From the NCBI GenBank assembly GCA_964636505.1, contig CAZWRY010000013.1, positions 1 through 25,773 on the forward strand: a stretch of DNA of 25,773 nt. The letters run 5' to 3'. Position numbers and translations under genes: made by a program. The notes beneath the pieces were generated by a model that was given only the letters and a program-made list of their open reading frames with translations, ran no database searches and was not told the DNA's origin. Each line of letters starts with the position of its first letter. The first letter of the stretch is position 1. Source of the DNA: CAZSCF01 sp964636505. GTDB taxonomy: Bacteria; Patescibacteriota; Minisyncoccia; Moranbacterales; UBA2206. Shown piece after piece: positions 6,807 to 13,878 of this stretch.

Positions 6807-6892
6807 ATGCTTTGTTCTAATGTTCTTATCGTTATATCTCTGTGTTCGTTCTAGCTGCTCATCTTGAACGCTTTGAACGCCTTGAGCTTTTT

Positions 6893-7006
6893 TTATCCCT
6901 GTCTTTGTTTGTGCTTTGGATTAGTACAAATAATAAACAGCTTGGATTTTCTTTTTACAAGCTTGCATTTGTCACATATTTTTTTTACCGAAGCTCTAAC
7001 TTTCAT
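6893..7006 (-). CDS. rpmJ: large ribosomal subunit protein bL36
   Basis: This gene has only 37 codons: MKVRASVKKICDKCK through CTNPKHKQRQG, then TAA. The three cysteines (11, 14, 27) and His32 form the zinc site of the Cys-type L36. The position between infA and rpsM is the conserved one. The gap to infA is 26 bp. It is easily missed by length-filtered gene finding, but both sequence and context are diagnostic. Confidence 0.95.
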   Translation of the reverse strand: MKVRASVKKICDKCKLVKRKSKLFIICTNPKHKQRQG

Positions 7007-7032
7007 AAAATTTAGTTCATAATTAGTAAAGA

Positions 7033-7254
7033 TTACTTTAATCTCTGAATTATTCTCCCCTTGCTTAAATCATAAGGACTCATTTCAATTAAAACCCTAT
7101 CTCCGGGAAGAAGACGGATATAATTAACCCTCATCCTGCCAGAAATATGAGCAAGAACTGAATGACCATTATCCAGTTTTACTTTGAAGGTTGTGCTGGG
7201 CAATGTTTCTTCCACTATTCCTTCAACTTTTACTAATTCCTTGTCTTGCGACAT
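7033..7254 (-). CDS. infA: translation initiation factor IF-1
   Basis: The product has 73 residues, the normal length. It is a single OB-fold: KVEGIVEETLPSTTFKVKLD, GHSVLAHISGRMRVNYIRLL, PGDRVLIEMSPYDLSKGRII. It binds the 30S A site during initiation. It is the first gene of the infA-rpmJ-rpsM-rpsK-rpsD-rpoA-rplQ-rplM-rpsI unit. Upstream are a terminator-like double hairpin and a TATAAT at 7287-7292 (minus) lacking a clear -35, so the operon promoter is uncertain. Confidence 0.97.
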   Translation of the reverse strand: MSQDKELVKVEGIVEETLPSTTFKVKLDNGHSVLAHISGRMRVNYIRLLPGDRVLIEMSPYDLSKGRIIQRLK

Positions 7255-7294
7255 AGATACTTTTTTATTTATAAACTGCGCTGCAAATTATAAA

Positions 7295-7341
7295 ACAAAA
7301 AATAGAAGGAGATTTTCTCCTCGACCAAAAATTCAGTCGAG
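7295..7341 (-). terminator. tandem hairpins with T tract upstream of infA
   Basis: On the minus strand, the perfect stem CTCGAC/GTCGAG (7336-7341 with 7320-7325) is directly followed by AGGAGA-aaa-TCTCCT and then TTCTATTTTTTG. This fits an intrinsic terminator for the upstream 684-residue gene, whose stop is about 95 bp earlier. The TATAAT at 7287-7292 lies just beyond it. Confidence 0.5.
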
Positions 7342-7435
7342 AGTCAAATCTGTCCTAATTCCTGAGTTTCGCCTGATTCCCTCTATTTGAGACACACAAA
7401 AAAATTTAGTTGTCTTTAGCCAGTTTAGCACTTTA

Positions 7436-9490
7436 TTAATTATTGTCAAGAATCACTTCGGTACGACTTTTATAAATTGGTATTTTTTCTCCAAAAAAGG
7501 CTGGCCAATATTCAACTTCTACATCGGAAAATTGACGATAAGTGCCTAGATAAGCCTTTAGTTCCTCGTTACTTTTGCCTAAAATGCCCTCTTTTAAATT
7601 TTCCGCGTCAATTCCGGATTCCGTCTTGCCATTGCCATGCACCCTGATTAAAATTGTTCCTTCTGATAAATTAGAATCTGATTTTCCAAAATCAATTTGC
7701 AGCGTTTTTTCGGATATTTTCAAATCATCTCCGGAAATTTTATTCATAATATCTATTAAAACCTCTTTCAAGTCTTTTTCACTAAAAACAATGGCATTAG
7801 CTTTAGCACTTATGGTTACACTAAATTCATCAGTCACATCTCCTGCTGAATTTGAAAACTTGTAACTATTTTCGCCTACACTCAAGGCGTCATCCAAAAC
7901 CAAATAATCCGCTCCGGCTTGGTTTTTTATTTTTTGTTTGATCTGAGCATTAAATTCATTTAATATTTTATTTTTGGCCGAATTGATGTCTTGTTCCGTA
8001 ATGGCTCTAGACATCACATCACTGCTACCGCCACCAGTCATAGCGCTAAATGATTTGGCATAAAATTTTGAATATTTTTCATTGCCGCTACCCTGAAATC
8101 CAGGGATAGTAAACGTTGTCGGACCAATATTAAAATTGTCTCCCGCTTCATCGGCAACTACTTCCGCTTCTACCGCTCCCGGTTTTAAATCCGAGCCTGC
8201 CTTGGTCATTCCCGGAATAGTTATCCCGGAAACTAGCCTAAATAATTTGCCGTCAGCAGATAAAAACCTGGTAGTTGCCACTAATGACTGAGAAGCAGTA
8301 CTGTATTCATTATAGATAGTAATAGTGCCACGAGCCTTTCGGCTGGAAGCTGACTTTTCACCTGAAGAAGCAAAGCTTTGAGTAATTTCATCTGTAAAAG
8401 AAACAAGTTTAGCTGGGATAGCTTTATTGGAAATATCAACAGAAGTATTTTTCACATCTCCTTTTATTTCAGCATCAAGACTTTGACTTTTTGTTTTCAA
8501 AAAAACAGTTACCTTAGCTTTGGGTAAAAACAAATACAAAAATAAGCCGAAAGCAAAAATTCCCACTAACAAGCTAAAGGCTATGAAAAATTTCCAAAAC
8601 TTGGAGGGCAAATTAATACTTTGGCTCGGAACTGAATATTTTTTTTCTTTCTGCGGTCTCATCTTTTGGCGATTTAAAAACACGTCACTGCTATTTAGAA
8701 ATTGTTCAAATTTTTCGTTTTTTACCATTTCCTCTTGGGAAGCTTTCTTTTGTCTGTCATCAAAAAACGCTTGTCGGCTCGTAAGTAAATTTTTAGCCGT
8801 TTCTTTGGCTTTGGGATATTTATTTCCACCTTCTTCTGTGAAAAAATTGTCTTGTTTTATGTTGATGTTTTTTACCATATCCATTGATCCGCTTTTCATT
8901 TTCATCCCGGATGCAGTGCTCCTTTTTTTAATGTCATTTCCTAATCCGACTACCAATTCCTTGTTTAGAATTTTTTCATTTCCTTCATCAGCGCCAACAA
9001 TTTCATTTTTTTTTGATCTGAGCATTGGCTTCTTTTTTTTCACGGAAGTTTCGGATTTTAGATATTCATCTTCTTTATCTTTACTTTCCTCATTTTCAAA
9101 AAAATCTGAGGAGCCTATTTTATCCAAGCGCTTTTTAATGTCCTTTTTGGCGGTGGAAGCGCTATCTTCTGAAATGGCCGGCTTTTCTTCTTCTATCTTT
9201 TCTTCAGAAACATTCTCCCATTTTTCGCCTTCAATATCTTCCAATCTCTGCTCAATGGATATCCCGGCTTTTTCCACCAAAAGCTTGCCGGCCTTATCTT
9301 GAGTAACAATAATAATTTCCTTACCCAATTTATCTGCTTCTTTCTTTAGGAGTTTCAAATTAATAATGCTTTGTATAAGCAAAGCGCCCTTAGGAATAAC
9401 AATAACCAGCTCGTCCATTTGTGCCTTCCTTATTCTTTCTATGATGGAAGTTATTTCTTCATCCACGTCTATGTAAAATGTTTGATGCAT
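7436..9490 (-). CDS. baseplate-J-like domain membrane protein
   Basis: The product has 684 residues. An alpha/beta N-terminal domain (1-80, MDELVIVIPKGALL, KEIIIVTQDKAGKLL) is followed by ~210 residues of charged, probably disordered cytoplasmic linker and one transmembrane helix (about 298-322, FFIAFSLLVGIFAFGLFLYL). The extracytoplasmic part holds a baseplate-J-like beta region (about 385-480), recognised by KARGTITIYNEYS, TRFLSADGKLFRLVSGITIP, LKPGAVEAEVVADEAGDNFN and IGPTTFTIPGF. Such proteins are widespread in Patescibacteria and resemble a phage baseplate family, but their role is not known to me. Transcription may start at a weak promoter in the gap after the FtsA-like gene. Confidence 0.75.
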   Translation of the reverse strand: MHQTFYIDVDEEITSIIERIRKAQMDELVIVIPKGALLIQSIINLKLLKKEADKLGKEIIIVTQDKAGKLLVEKAGISIEQRLEDIEGEKWENVSEEKIEEEKPAISEDSASTAKKDIKKRLDKIGSSDFFENEESKDKEDEYLKSETSVKKKKPMLRSKKNEIVGADEGNEKILNKELVVGLGNDIKKRSTASGMKMKSGSMDMVKNINIKQDNFFTEEGGNKYPKAKETAKNLLTSRQAFFDDRQKKASQEEMVKNEKFEQFLNSSDVFLNRQKMRPQKEKKYSVPSQSINLPSKFWKFFIAFSLLVGIFAFGLFLYLFLPKAKVTVFLKTKSQSLDAEIKGDVKNTSVDISNKAIPAKLVSFTDEITQSFASSGEKSASSRKARGTITIYNEYSTASQSLVATTRFLSADGKLFRLVSGITIPGMTKAGSDLKPGAVEAEVVADEAGDNFNIGPTTFTIPGFQGSGNEKYSKFYAKSFSAMTGGGSSDVMSRAITEQDINSAKNKILNEFNAQIKQKIKNQAGADYLVLDDALSVGENSYKFSNSAGDVTDEFSVTISAKANAIVFSEKDLKEVLIDIMNKISGDDLKISEKTLQIDFGKSDSNLSEGTILIRVHGNGKTESGIDAENLKEGILGKSNEELKAYLGTYRQFSDVEVEYWPAFFGEKIPIYKSRTEVILDNN

Positions 9491-9586
9491 AAAAAATTTG
9501 TTTACGAATTACTAATATACTAATATTTTTATTATAGGACTTGATTTATCCGTAAAATTTTTATAATTAAGTATATCCATAATAAA

Positions 9587-9600
9587 TTGATAATTATCAA
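9587..9600. repeat. 14-bp perfect palindrome between ftsA-like gene and its downstream neighbour
   Basis: TTGATAATTATCAA reads the same on both strands. It lies 7 bp past the stop of the FtsA-like gene and about 100 bp upstream of the start of the baseplate-J-like gene. It contains a TTGATA that could serve as a -35 on the minus strand, so it may be an operator. There is no T tract for a terminator. Confidence 0.35.
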
Positions 9601-9607
9601 AGATTAC

Positions 9608-10876
9608 TTATTTTTGTATTATTTTTACCGCCCGGCGAAGAATGCCTGATAAAATCTTTTCTTCTCCGACTAAGTCCAGTGCTAAATTAGCCAGTCCCAT
9701 CGGCGTAATATCTTGCGGATCACGCAGTTCCTTGGTTTCATCCACTATATTAACCACATCTCTGGGTTGCAAAAAACTTACCTGAGGATTTTTGGCAAAA
9801 GGCAAACTACTTGACCAGGCTGGCGAAAGCAATGCCTTTTTAAGTCCGGGAAGGCCGGACCCTCCTCCGCAAAGAAAAAATCTATGCGGCAAAATGTCCG
9901 ACTCGGCGAATTCGGACAAAGATAGCTCCACAGCACTAAGCCAAACATTACAATCATCTTTCAATATTTCTTCAATTTTAGCACTTACATCTCTGCCTAA
10001 TTTGCCTTCGGCATATTTTATTTTCAAAATTTCGGCTTCTTCAAAGTTTATTTCCAGCTCTTGGGACAATCTTTTTGTAAAGGCTCTTCCGCCTAAAGCG
10101 AACATTTTTGTTCCTTCCAAACCGCCATTTCTAACCACCGCAATATCAGTTGTTCCACCTCCGATATCAATAAAAACCGCACTAAAATCGGTCACATCTT
10201 CAATGCCCATAGATCTAGCCACAGCATAAGGTTCCGCAGCAATACTTAGAAGATCCAATTTTAATTCCTCCGCAATTGTTTGCAGGGCGCCTAAGTGGAT
10301 CATGGGGGCATAGGCGTTAAAAACCGCGATAGAAACATCGCGACCCTGAAATCCGATCGGATTAGTAACCCGATACCCGTCTATTCTGATATCTACGATA
10401 GCCGCATTAATCAATTTTACTTCAATTTCACTATGTCCAGTTTCTAGCGCCAATTGCTGGCGAATTCTATCAAAGGCCCTCCATTGAACTTTTTGAATAA
10501 TATTTTTGAGCTCCGGCAAATCCACTCTAATTTCAGGTTTTATTCTTTCATAATGAACTGTCGTGGTTGTACCTTTTACCAGTTCGCCAGCAATGCCGAT
10601 TATAGCCTTTTCAACTTTTTTGGCACCGGCCATGGCTTTAGCCATCCCAATAGCCGTTCGACAATTTTCAATCACACCGGAAATATCGCAAACGGCTCCG
10701 CTCTGCATGTCTTTGAGTCCTTGTCTGGCGCGTCCGACTCCTTTAACTACTCCGCTGCTTGTTTCTGGATCAATTTTAAAAACCAGAGCCTTCACAACCT
10801 CCGTTCCGATATCCAAAGACAAAAGATAATCCGAAGAGATATTATTAAAACCTAAAATTTTGGAAAAAATTCCCAT
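9608..10876 (-). CDS. FtsA/PilM-like actin-fold ATPase
   Basis: The product has 422 residues. The actin-superfamily nucleotide motifs are present: phosphate-1 LSLDIGTEVVKAL (19-31), phosphate-2 FIDIGGGTTDIAVV (about 235-248) and the adenosine motif FLCGGGSGLPGLKKAL (about 333-348). The segment between motifs 1 and 2 (about 90-170) resembles the SHS2 subdomain typical of FtsA and PilM. FtsA tethers FtsZ to the membrane; PilM acts in type IV pili. No ftsZ or pil gene is adjacent, so the choice is open, though FtsA is the more usual label for CPR homologues. It has its own promoter directly after alaS. AGGA lies immediately before the ATG, too close for a classical ribosome site. Confidence 0.8.
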   Translation of the reverse strand: MGIFSKILGFNNISSDYLLSLDIGTEVVKALVFKIDPETSSGVVKGVGRARQGLKDMQSGAVCDISGVIENCRTAIGMAKAMAGAKKVEKAIIGIAGELVKGTTTTVHYERIKPEIRVDLPELKNIIQKVQWRAFDRIRQQLALETGHSEIEVKLINAAIVDIRIDGYRVTNPIGFQGRDVSIAVFNAYAPMIHLGALQTIAEELKLDLLSIAAEPYAVARSMGIEDVTDFSAVFIDIGGGTTDIAVVRNGGLEGTKMFALGGRAFTKRLSQELEINFEEAEILKIKYAEGKLGRDVSAKIEEILKDDCNVWLSAVELSLSEFAESDILPHRFFLCGGGSGLPGLKKALLSPAWSSSLPFAKNPQVSFLQPRDVVNIVDETKELRDPQDITPMGLANLALDLVGEEKILSGILRRAVKIIQK

Positions 10877-10904
10877 TCCTATTTTTTATCTTTATTTTGC
10901 CTTT

Positions 10905-10933
10905 ATTATAAAATAGATTAGGCATTTTTACAA
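10905..10933 (-). promoter_or_regulatory. promoter of the FtsA-like gene
   Basis: On the minus strand, -35 TTGTAA (10928-10933), a 17-bp spacer and the -10 TATAAT (10905-10910). The -35 begins right after the alaS stop codon, and the gene starts about 28 bp downstream of the -10. Confidence 0.6.
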
Positions 10934-12697
10934 TTATTCCAGCACTGCTTTTATTCTGCGCACTCCGGCGCTGGATGACTCCTCTTTTTGAATTTTGAAA
11001 TGGCCGAGTTCGCCGATATTTTTTACATGCGGACCGCCACAAATTTCTTTAGATATTTCACCTATGGAATAGACTTTGACTTTTTCACCATATTTAGATT
11101 CAAAAATTCCCATTGCATTTTGCGCCCTGGCCTCATCCAAAGTCATTTCTTCGCAAACAACATCCAGTTTCTGATTTATTGCCTCATTCACAAAATCTTC
11201 TACTGCTTTGATTTGTTCCTGCGTCATTTTTTCCGGATGTGAAAAATCAAAACGGAGTCTTTCGGCGGTGATATTTGATCCTTTTTGTATGACATGATCG
11301 CCCAGAACTTTTCGCAGGCCCGCCAACATCAAGTGTGCCGCTGTGTGAAGTTTGGTTGTTTCTTCCCCGCTATCTCGTAAACCTCCCTTAAACATTCCGG
11401 CTGAAGCCGTTTGGGAAAGTTTTTGATGCTTTTCAAATTCCTCCTCAAATCCCTTTTGATCAATTTCTACGCCTTTTTCTTTGGCCAGTTCTTCGGTCAT
11501 TTCCAAGGGAAAGCCATAAGTCTGGTAGAGATTAAAGGCAGTTTTACCATCAATGATATTTTTGCTTTGAATTTTTTCAAATTCTTTTAATCCGACTTCT
11601 AAAGTTTTTTTAAACTTGGCTTCTTCTTCTTTAAGCTGCTCAAAAATAAAACCAGCATTTTTCTGCAATTCCGGATAAACACTGTGATAATCATGAATAA
11701 TAATTTTGGCTACTTTTTTGGTCCAAAATTCTTCCGTAATTTCCAGCTGTTTGCCATATCGAATAGCACGGCGAATAAGCCGACGGACAATGTATCCTTG
11801 ACCTATATTTGAAGGAGCAATACCTTTATCGTCCCCCATAATGAAAACTGCAGTTCGCAAATGATCGGCCACAATCCGCATCATTCTCTTTATTTCTGCC
11901 GAACCTTCATAGTTTTTGCCGGAAAGCTTTTTAATTTTATCCAGAGCATTAGCAAATAAATCTGTTTTATAGTTATCATCCAGCCCATTCACAACTGCCA
12001 AAATTCTTTCCATTCCCATGCCCGTATCAACATTTTTCTGCCTCAAGGGTTCAATCTTCCCATCAGCTTTTTTGTCATATTGCAAAAAAACATTATTCCA
12101 TATTTCTAACCACAAAGCATTGTCGTCATTAAAACTTTCCGGAACATCTTTTTCATCTCCGACCCAATAAAATATTTCTGTATCCGGTCCGCAGGGGCCC
12201 TTTTCCATCCCCCACCAATTATTTTCCTTGGGAAGCTTGGCAATTCTTTTTTCCGAAATTCCCAAATTTTTCCAAATTTCATAGGCCTCTTGATCAAAAG
12301 GCGCATCCGCATCTCCTGCAAAAACTGAAATAGCAAGTCTGTCTTTATCCAGTCCTAGCCAATCTGGAGAAGTCAAAAATTCCCAGCTCATTTTAATTGA
12401 ATCTTCTTTAAAGTAATCCCCCAAAGACCAGTTGCCCAACATTTCAAAAAAAGTATGGTGCGTTGCATCACCTACTTCCTCAATATCAACAGTCCGCACG
12501 CATTTTTGCACGTTAGTCAGTTTTGTTCCGCTTGGGTGTTTTTCTCCCAGAAGATAGGGAACTAAAGGATGCATCCCGGCCGTCGTGAAAAGCACGGAAG
12601 GATCATTTTCGGGAATTAAAGAAGCCGAAGGAATAATTATATGCCCTTTGGATTTAAAAAAATTCAAATATTTCTGGCGCAGTTCTCTTGAGGTCAT
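10934..12697 (-). CDS. alaS: alanine--tRNA ligase, short form without C-Ala domain
   Basis: The product has 587 residues; most bacterial AlaRS have ~870. The class II aminoacylation domain (about 1-240) has FTTAGMHPLVPYL, KCVRTVDIEEVGDATHHTFF, EMLGNWSLGDYFK and TGMGMERILAV. A tRNA-recognition helical domain follows (SNIGQGYIVRRLIRRAIRYG near 296-315). The editing domain carries its metal ligands His451/His455 (HTAAH) and Cys553/His557 (CGGPH). The protein ends just after the editing domain (SAGVRRIKAVLE), so the coiled-coil and C-Ala (DHHA1) part is absent. The stop is clean and a promoter follows it, so this is a real short form, not a break. It follows a small gene by 4 bp. Confidence 0.93.
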   Translation of the reverse strand: MTSRELRQKYLNFFKSKGHIIIPSASLIPENDPSVLFTTAGMHPLVPYLLGEKHPSGTKLTNVQKCVRTVDIEEVGDATHHTFFEMLGNWSLGDYFKEDSIKMSWEFLTSPDWLGLDKDRLAISVFAGDADAPFDQEAYEIWKNLGISEKRIAKLPKENNWWGMEKGPCGPDTEIFYWVGDEKDVPESFNDDNALWLEIWNNVFLQYDKKADGKIEPLRQKNVDTGMGMERILAVVNGLDDNYKTDLFANALDKIKKLSGKNYEGSAEIKRMMRIVADHLRTAVFIMGDDKGIAPSNIGQGYIVRRLIRRAIRYGKQLEITEEFWTKKVAKIIIHDYHSVYPELQKNAGFIFEQLKEEEAKFKKTLEVGLKEFEKIQSKNIIDGKTAFNLYQTYGFPLEMTEELAKEKGVEIDQKGFEEEFEKHQKLSQTASAGMFKGGLRDSGEETTKLHTAAHLMLAGLRKVLGDHVIQKGSNITAERLRFDFSHPEKMTQEQIKAVEDFVNEAINQKLDVVCEEMTLDEARAQNAMGIFESKYGEKVKVYSIGEISKEICGGPHVKNIGELGHFKIQKEESSSAGVRRIKAVLE

Positions 12698-12701
12698 GCA
12701 T

Positions 12702-13022
12702 TTAAAATAATTTCGGCCTTTGTTTTATTTCTGGTGGCGGAGTAGTCTTTTTTGCCGCCCTTTGTTCATCATCACGCTCCTCCGGCTCTTGTTTCTCTTT
12801 TATGCCGTTAAAGCCTAGTCTCTTTTTGATTTCTCTAAAATCATTGTCACTTAGATACTTGTTACCTTCCAAATTTCTTCTGAGCTCATCCATACCTTCA
12901 CTAAGACCAAGCCTGCCATCATTTAGCTGTTTTTCGATTAAATACAGACGGCCTTTTTGCCCGCTGTTTAATTTTATTTCCTTGATATATGGATCCAGAA
13001 TTGACCCCAGTCTTGATAACAT
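12702..13022 (-). CDS. small hypothetical protein
   Basis: The product has 106 residues and no recognised domain. It is mainly charged helix (GQKGRLYLIEKQLNDGRLGL, SDNDFREIKKRLGF), then a Pro/Lys-rich tail (TTPPPEIKQRPKLF) typical of disorder. No signal peptide or membrane segment. It lies between a coiled-coil gene (18-bp gap) and alaS (4-bp gap) on the same strand, so it is probably co-transcribed with both. The coding call rests on the tight spacing and the uninterrupted frame. Confidence 0.6.
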   Translation of the reverse strand: MLSRLGSILDPYIKEIKLNSGQKGRLYLIEKQLNDGRLGLSEGMDELRRNLEGNKYLSDNDFREIKKRLGFNGIKEKQEPEERDDEQRAAKKTTPPPEIKQRPKLF

Positions 13023-13040
13023 ATGTTTTTTAATTAATTA

Positions 13041-13301
13041 TTACAATAAATTCATTTTCTTCTTGAGATTTTTCAGCTCCACCTCAACCATTCTGGCTTC
13101 CTGATCAATTTTTTCAATTTGTTTTTTTTTATCTTGCACGGCAACTTTGATCCTGTCTCCCTCTTTTTCTAAGCCTCTTATTTCTGCCTCCAATCTGGTT
13201 TTATTACCCATGATTTTTTTATAATCCCCTTCTTTCATGATCATTTCGCGCTGTAAATCATTTTTTTGCCTGGTTTTATCTTGGTTATTTTGGTATACCA
13301 T
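13041..13301 (-). CDS. small coiled-coil protein
   Basis: The product has 86 residues and is almost entirely predicted coiled coil: KTRLEAEIRGLEKEGDRIKV, KKKQIEKIDQEARMVEVELK with hydrophobic residues at heptad spacing. No catalytic motif or membrane segment, so no function can be given. An extended -10 promoter is seen just upstream (13331-13339), making it the likely first gene of a unit running into the 106-residue gene and alaS. Confidence 0.6.
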   Translation of the reverse strand: MVYQNNQDKTRQKNDLQREMIMKEGDYKKIMGNKTRLEAEIRGLEKEGDRIKVAVQDKKKQIEKIDQEARMVEVELKNLKKKMNLL

Positions 13302-13330
13302 AGTATTTTCTTAAGTTTCTTATTTTTATC

Positions 13331-13339
13331 ATTATATCA
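13331..13339 (-). promoter_or_regulatory. extended -10 promoter of the coiled-coil/alaS unit
   Basis: On the minus strand, TGATATAAT gives a perfect -10 TATAAT (13331-13336) with the TG of an extended -10 element. There is no good -35. It lies 30 bp upstream of the ATG at 13301 and overlaps a possible promoter for the divergent plus-strand gene. Confidence 0.6.
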
Positions 13340-13363
13340 CAATTTGTCTTTTTATGCTAAAAT
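13335..13363 (+). promoter_or_regulatory. possible promoter of the YkgJ-like gene
   Basis: On the plus strand, TGCTAAAAT contains a -10-like TAAAAT (13358-13363) with an extended TG (13355-13356). A weak -35 TATCAC (13335-13340) sits 17 bp upstream. It overlaps the minus-strand promoter, so the two may be mutually exclusive. Confidence 0.35.
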
Positions 13364-13420
13364 AAACCTGAAATTGGAACTATGATTAAAAAATACAAGC
13401 TATCAAACAAAAACTAATTT

Positions 13421-13624
13421 ATGCCTTGCCATAAATGTGCCTGGTGTTGCAAAAATCTGAATTGGTTCTTCCGCCTCTATATCACTTTTTCAACCAGGCG
13501 TCCGATGTTTAGTCGCACCTGCAAATTTCTCAATGAAAAAAATACTTGCAGCATATACAAAAAAAGACCGGCTTGGTGCCGCCGGTTCTTTTGCGAGGAT
13601 TTCATAAATAGTGGAAAATTTTAG
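13421..13624 (+). CDS. YkgJ-type cysteine-cluster protein (CxxCxxCC), mini form
   Basis: The product has 67 residues, shorter than usual for the family. Cys3, Cys6, Cys9 and Cys10 form the CxxCxxCC signature. Cys34, Cys43, Cys53 and Cys58 complete the pattern CKFLNEKNTCSIYKKRPAWC, matching the zinc/iron-chelating YkgJ family (PF03692). The metal and biological role are not established. It is the only plus-strand gene in the window, divergent from the coiled-coil/alaS unit and convergent, 11 bp apart, with a small minus-strand gene. The cysteine spacing makes chance translation unlikely. Confidence 0.75.
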   Translation: MPCHKCAWCCKNLNWFFRLYITFSTRRPMFSRTCKFLNEKNTCSIYKKRPAWCRRFFCEDFINSGKF

Positions 13625-13635
13625 CTTTTTTTGAT

Positions 13636-13878
13636 TTACATTTCTTCGTCCGCAGCCTTATTTTCTCTTGGGCTGTTTTTCATTTTTTCATTTTCCAAAA
13701 AACTCGCGTCTCCCGATCTCCTGCCCATATTGATTATTTTTGAATCAGGCATATTGATTAAAAGTTCCTCGCTGGTTTTTATGGAATACCAACCCAAAAT
13801 TAAGCCCAATAAGATGATGAAGGTAAGCGCGATAAAGCTGGATATTTTTTGCCTGATATCAAAGTTATTTTGAATCAT
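13636..13878 (-). CDS. small single-pass membrane protein
   Basis: The product has 80 residues. A basic N-terminus (MIQNNFDIRQK) precedes one transmembrane helix (about 13-31, SFIALTFIILLGLILGWY) and a hydrophilic tail rich in Asn, Asp and Glu. No known domain. Its start overlaps the end of the VirD4-like ATPase gene by 14 bp, which suggests translational coupling and a role with that ATPase. An opposing frame on the plus strand over the same bases has no family features and is taken as a shadow. Confidence 0.6.
   Translation of the reverse strand: MIQNNFDIRQKISSFIALTFIILLGLILGWYSIKTSEELLINMPDSKIINMGRRSGDASFLENEKMKNSPRENKAADEEM

Noticed and set aside
8520..9302. 260-codon plus-strand frame opposite the baseplate-J-like gene
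   Set aside because: It is antisense to a clear coding region, and its Phe/Ser-rich composition is what the complement of Lys/Glu-rich codons gives.
13631..13873. Plus-strand 80-codon frame opposite the small membrane protein
   Set aside because: The minus-strand frame has a proper basic-helix-tail layout and overlaps the ATPase gene as in an operon, whereas the plus frame starts too close to the YkgJ gene and lacks features.
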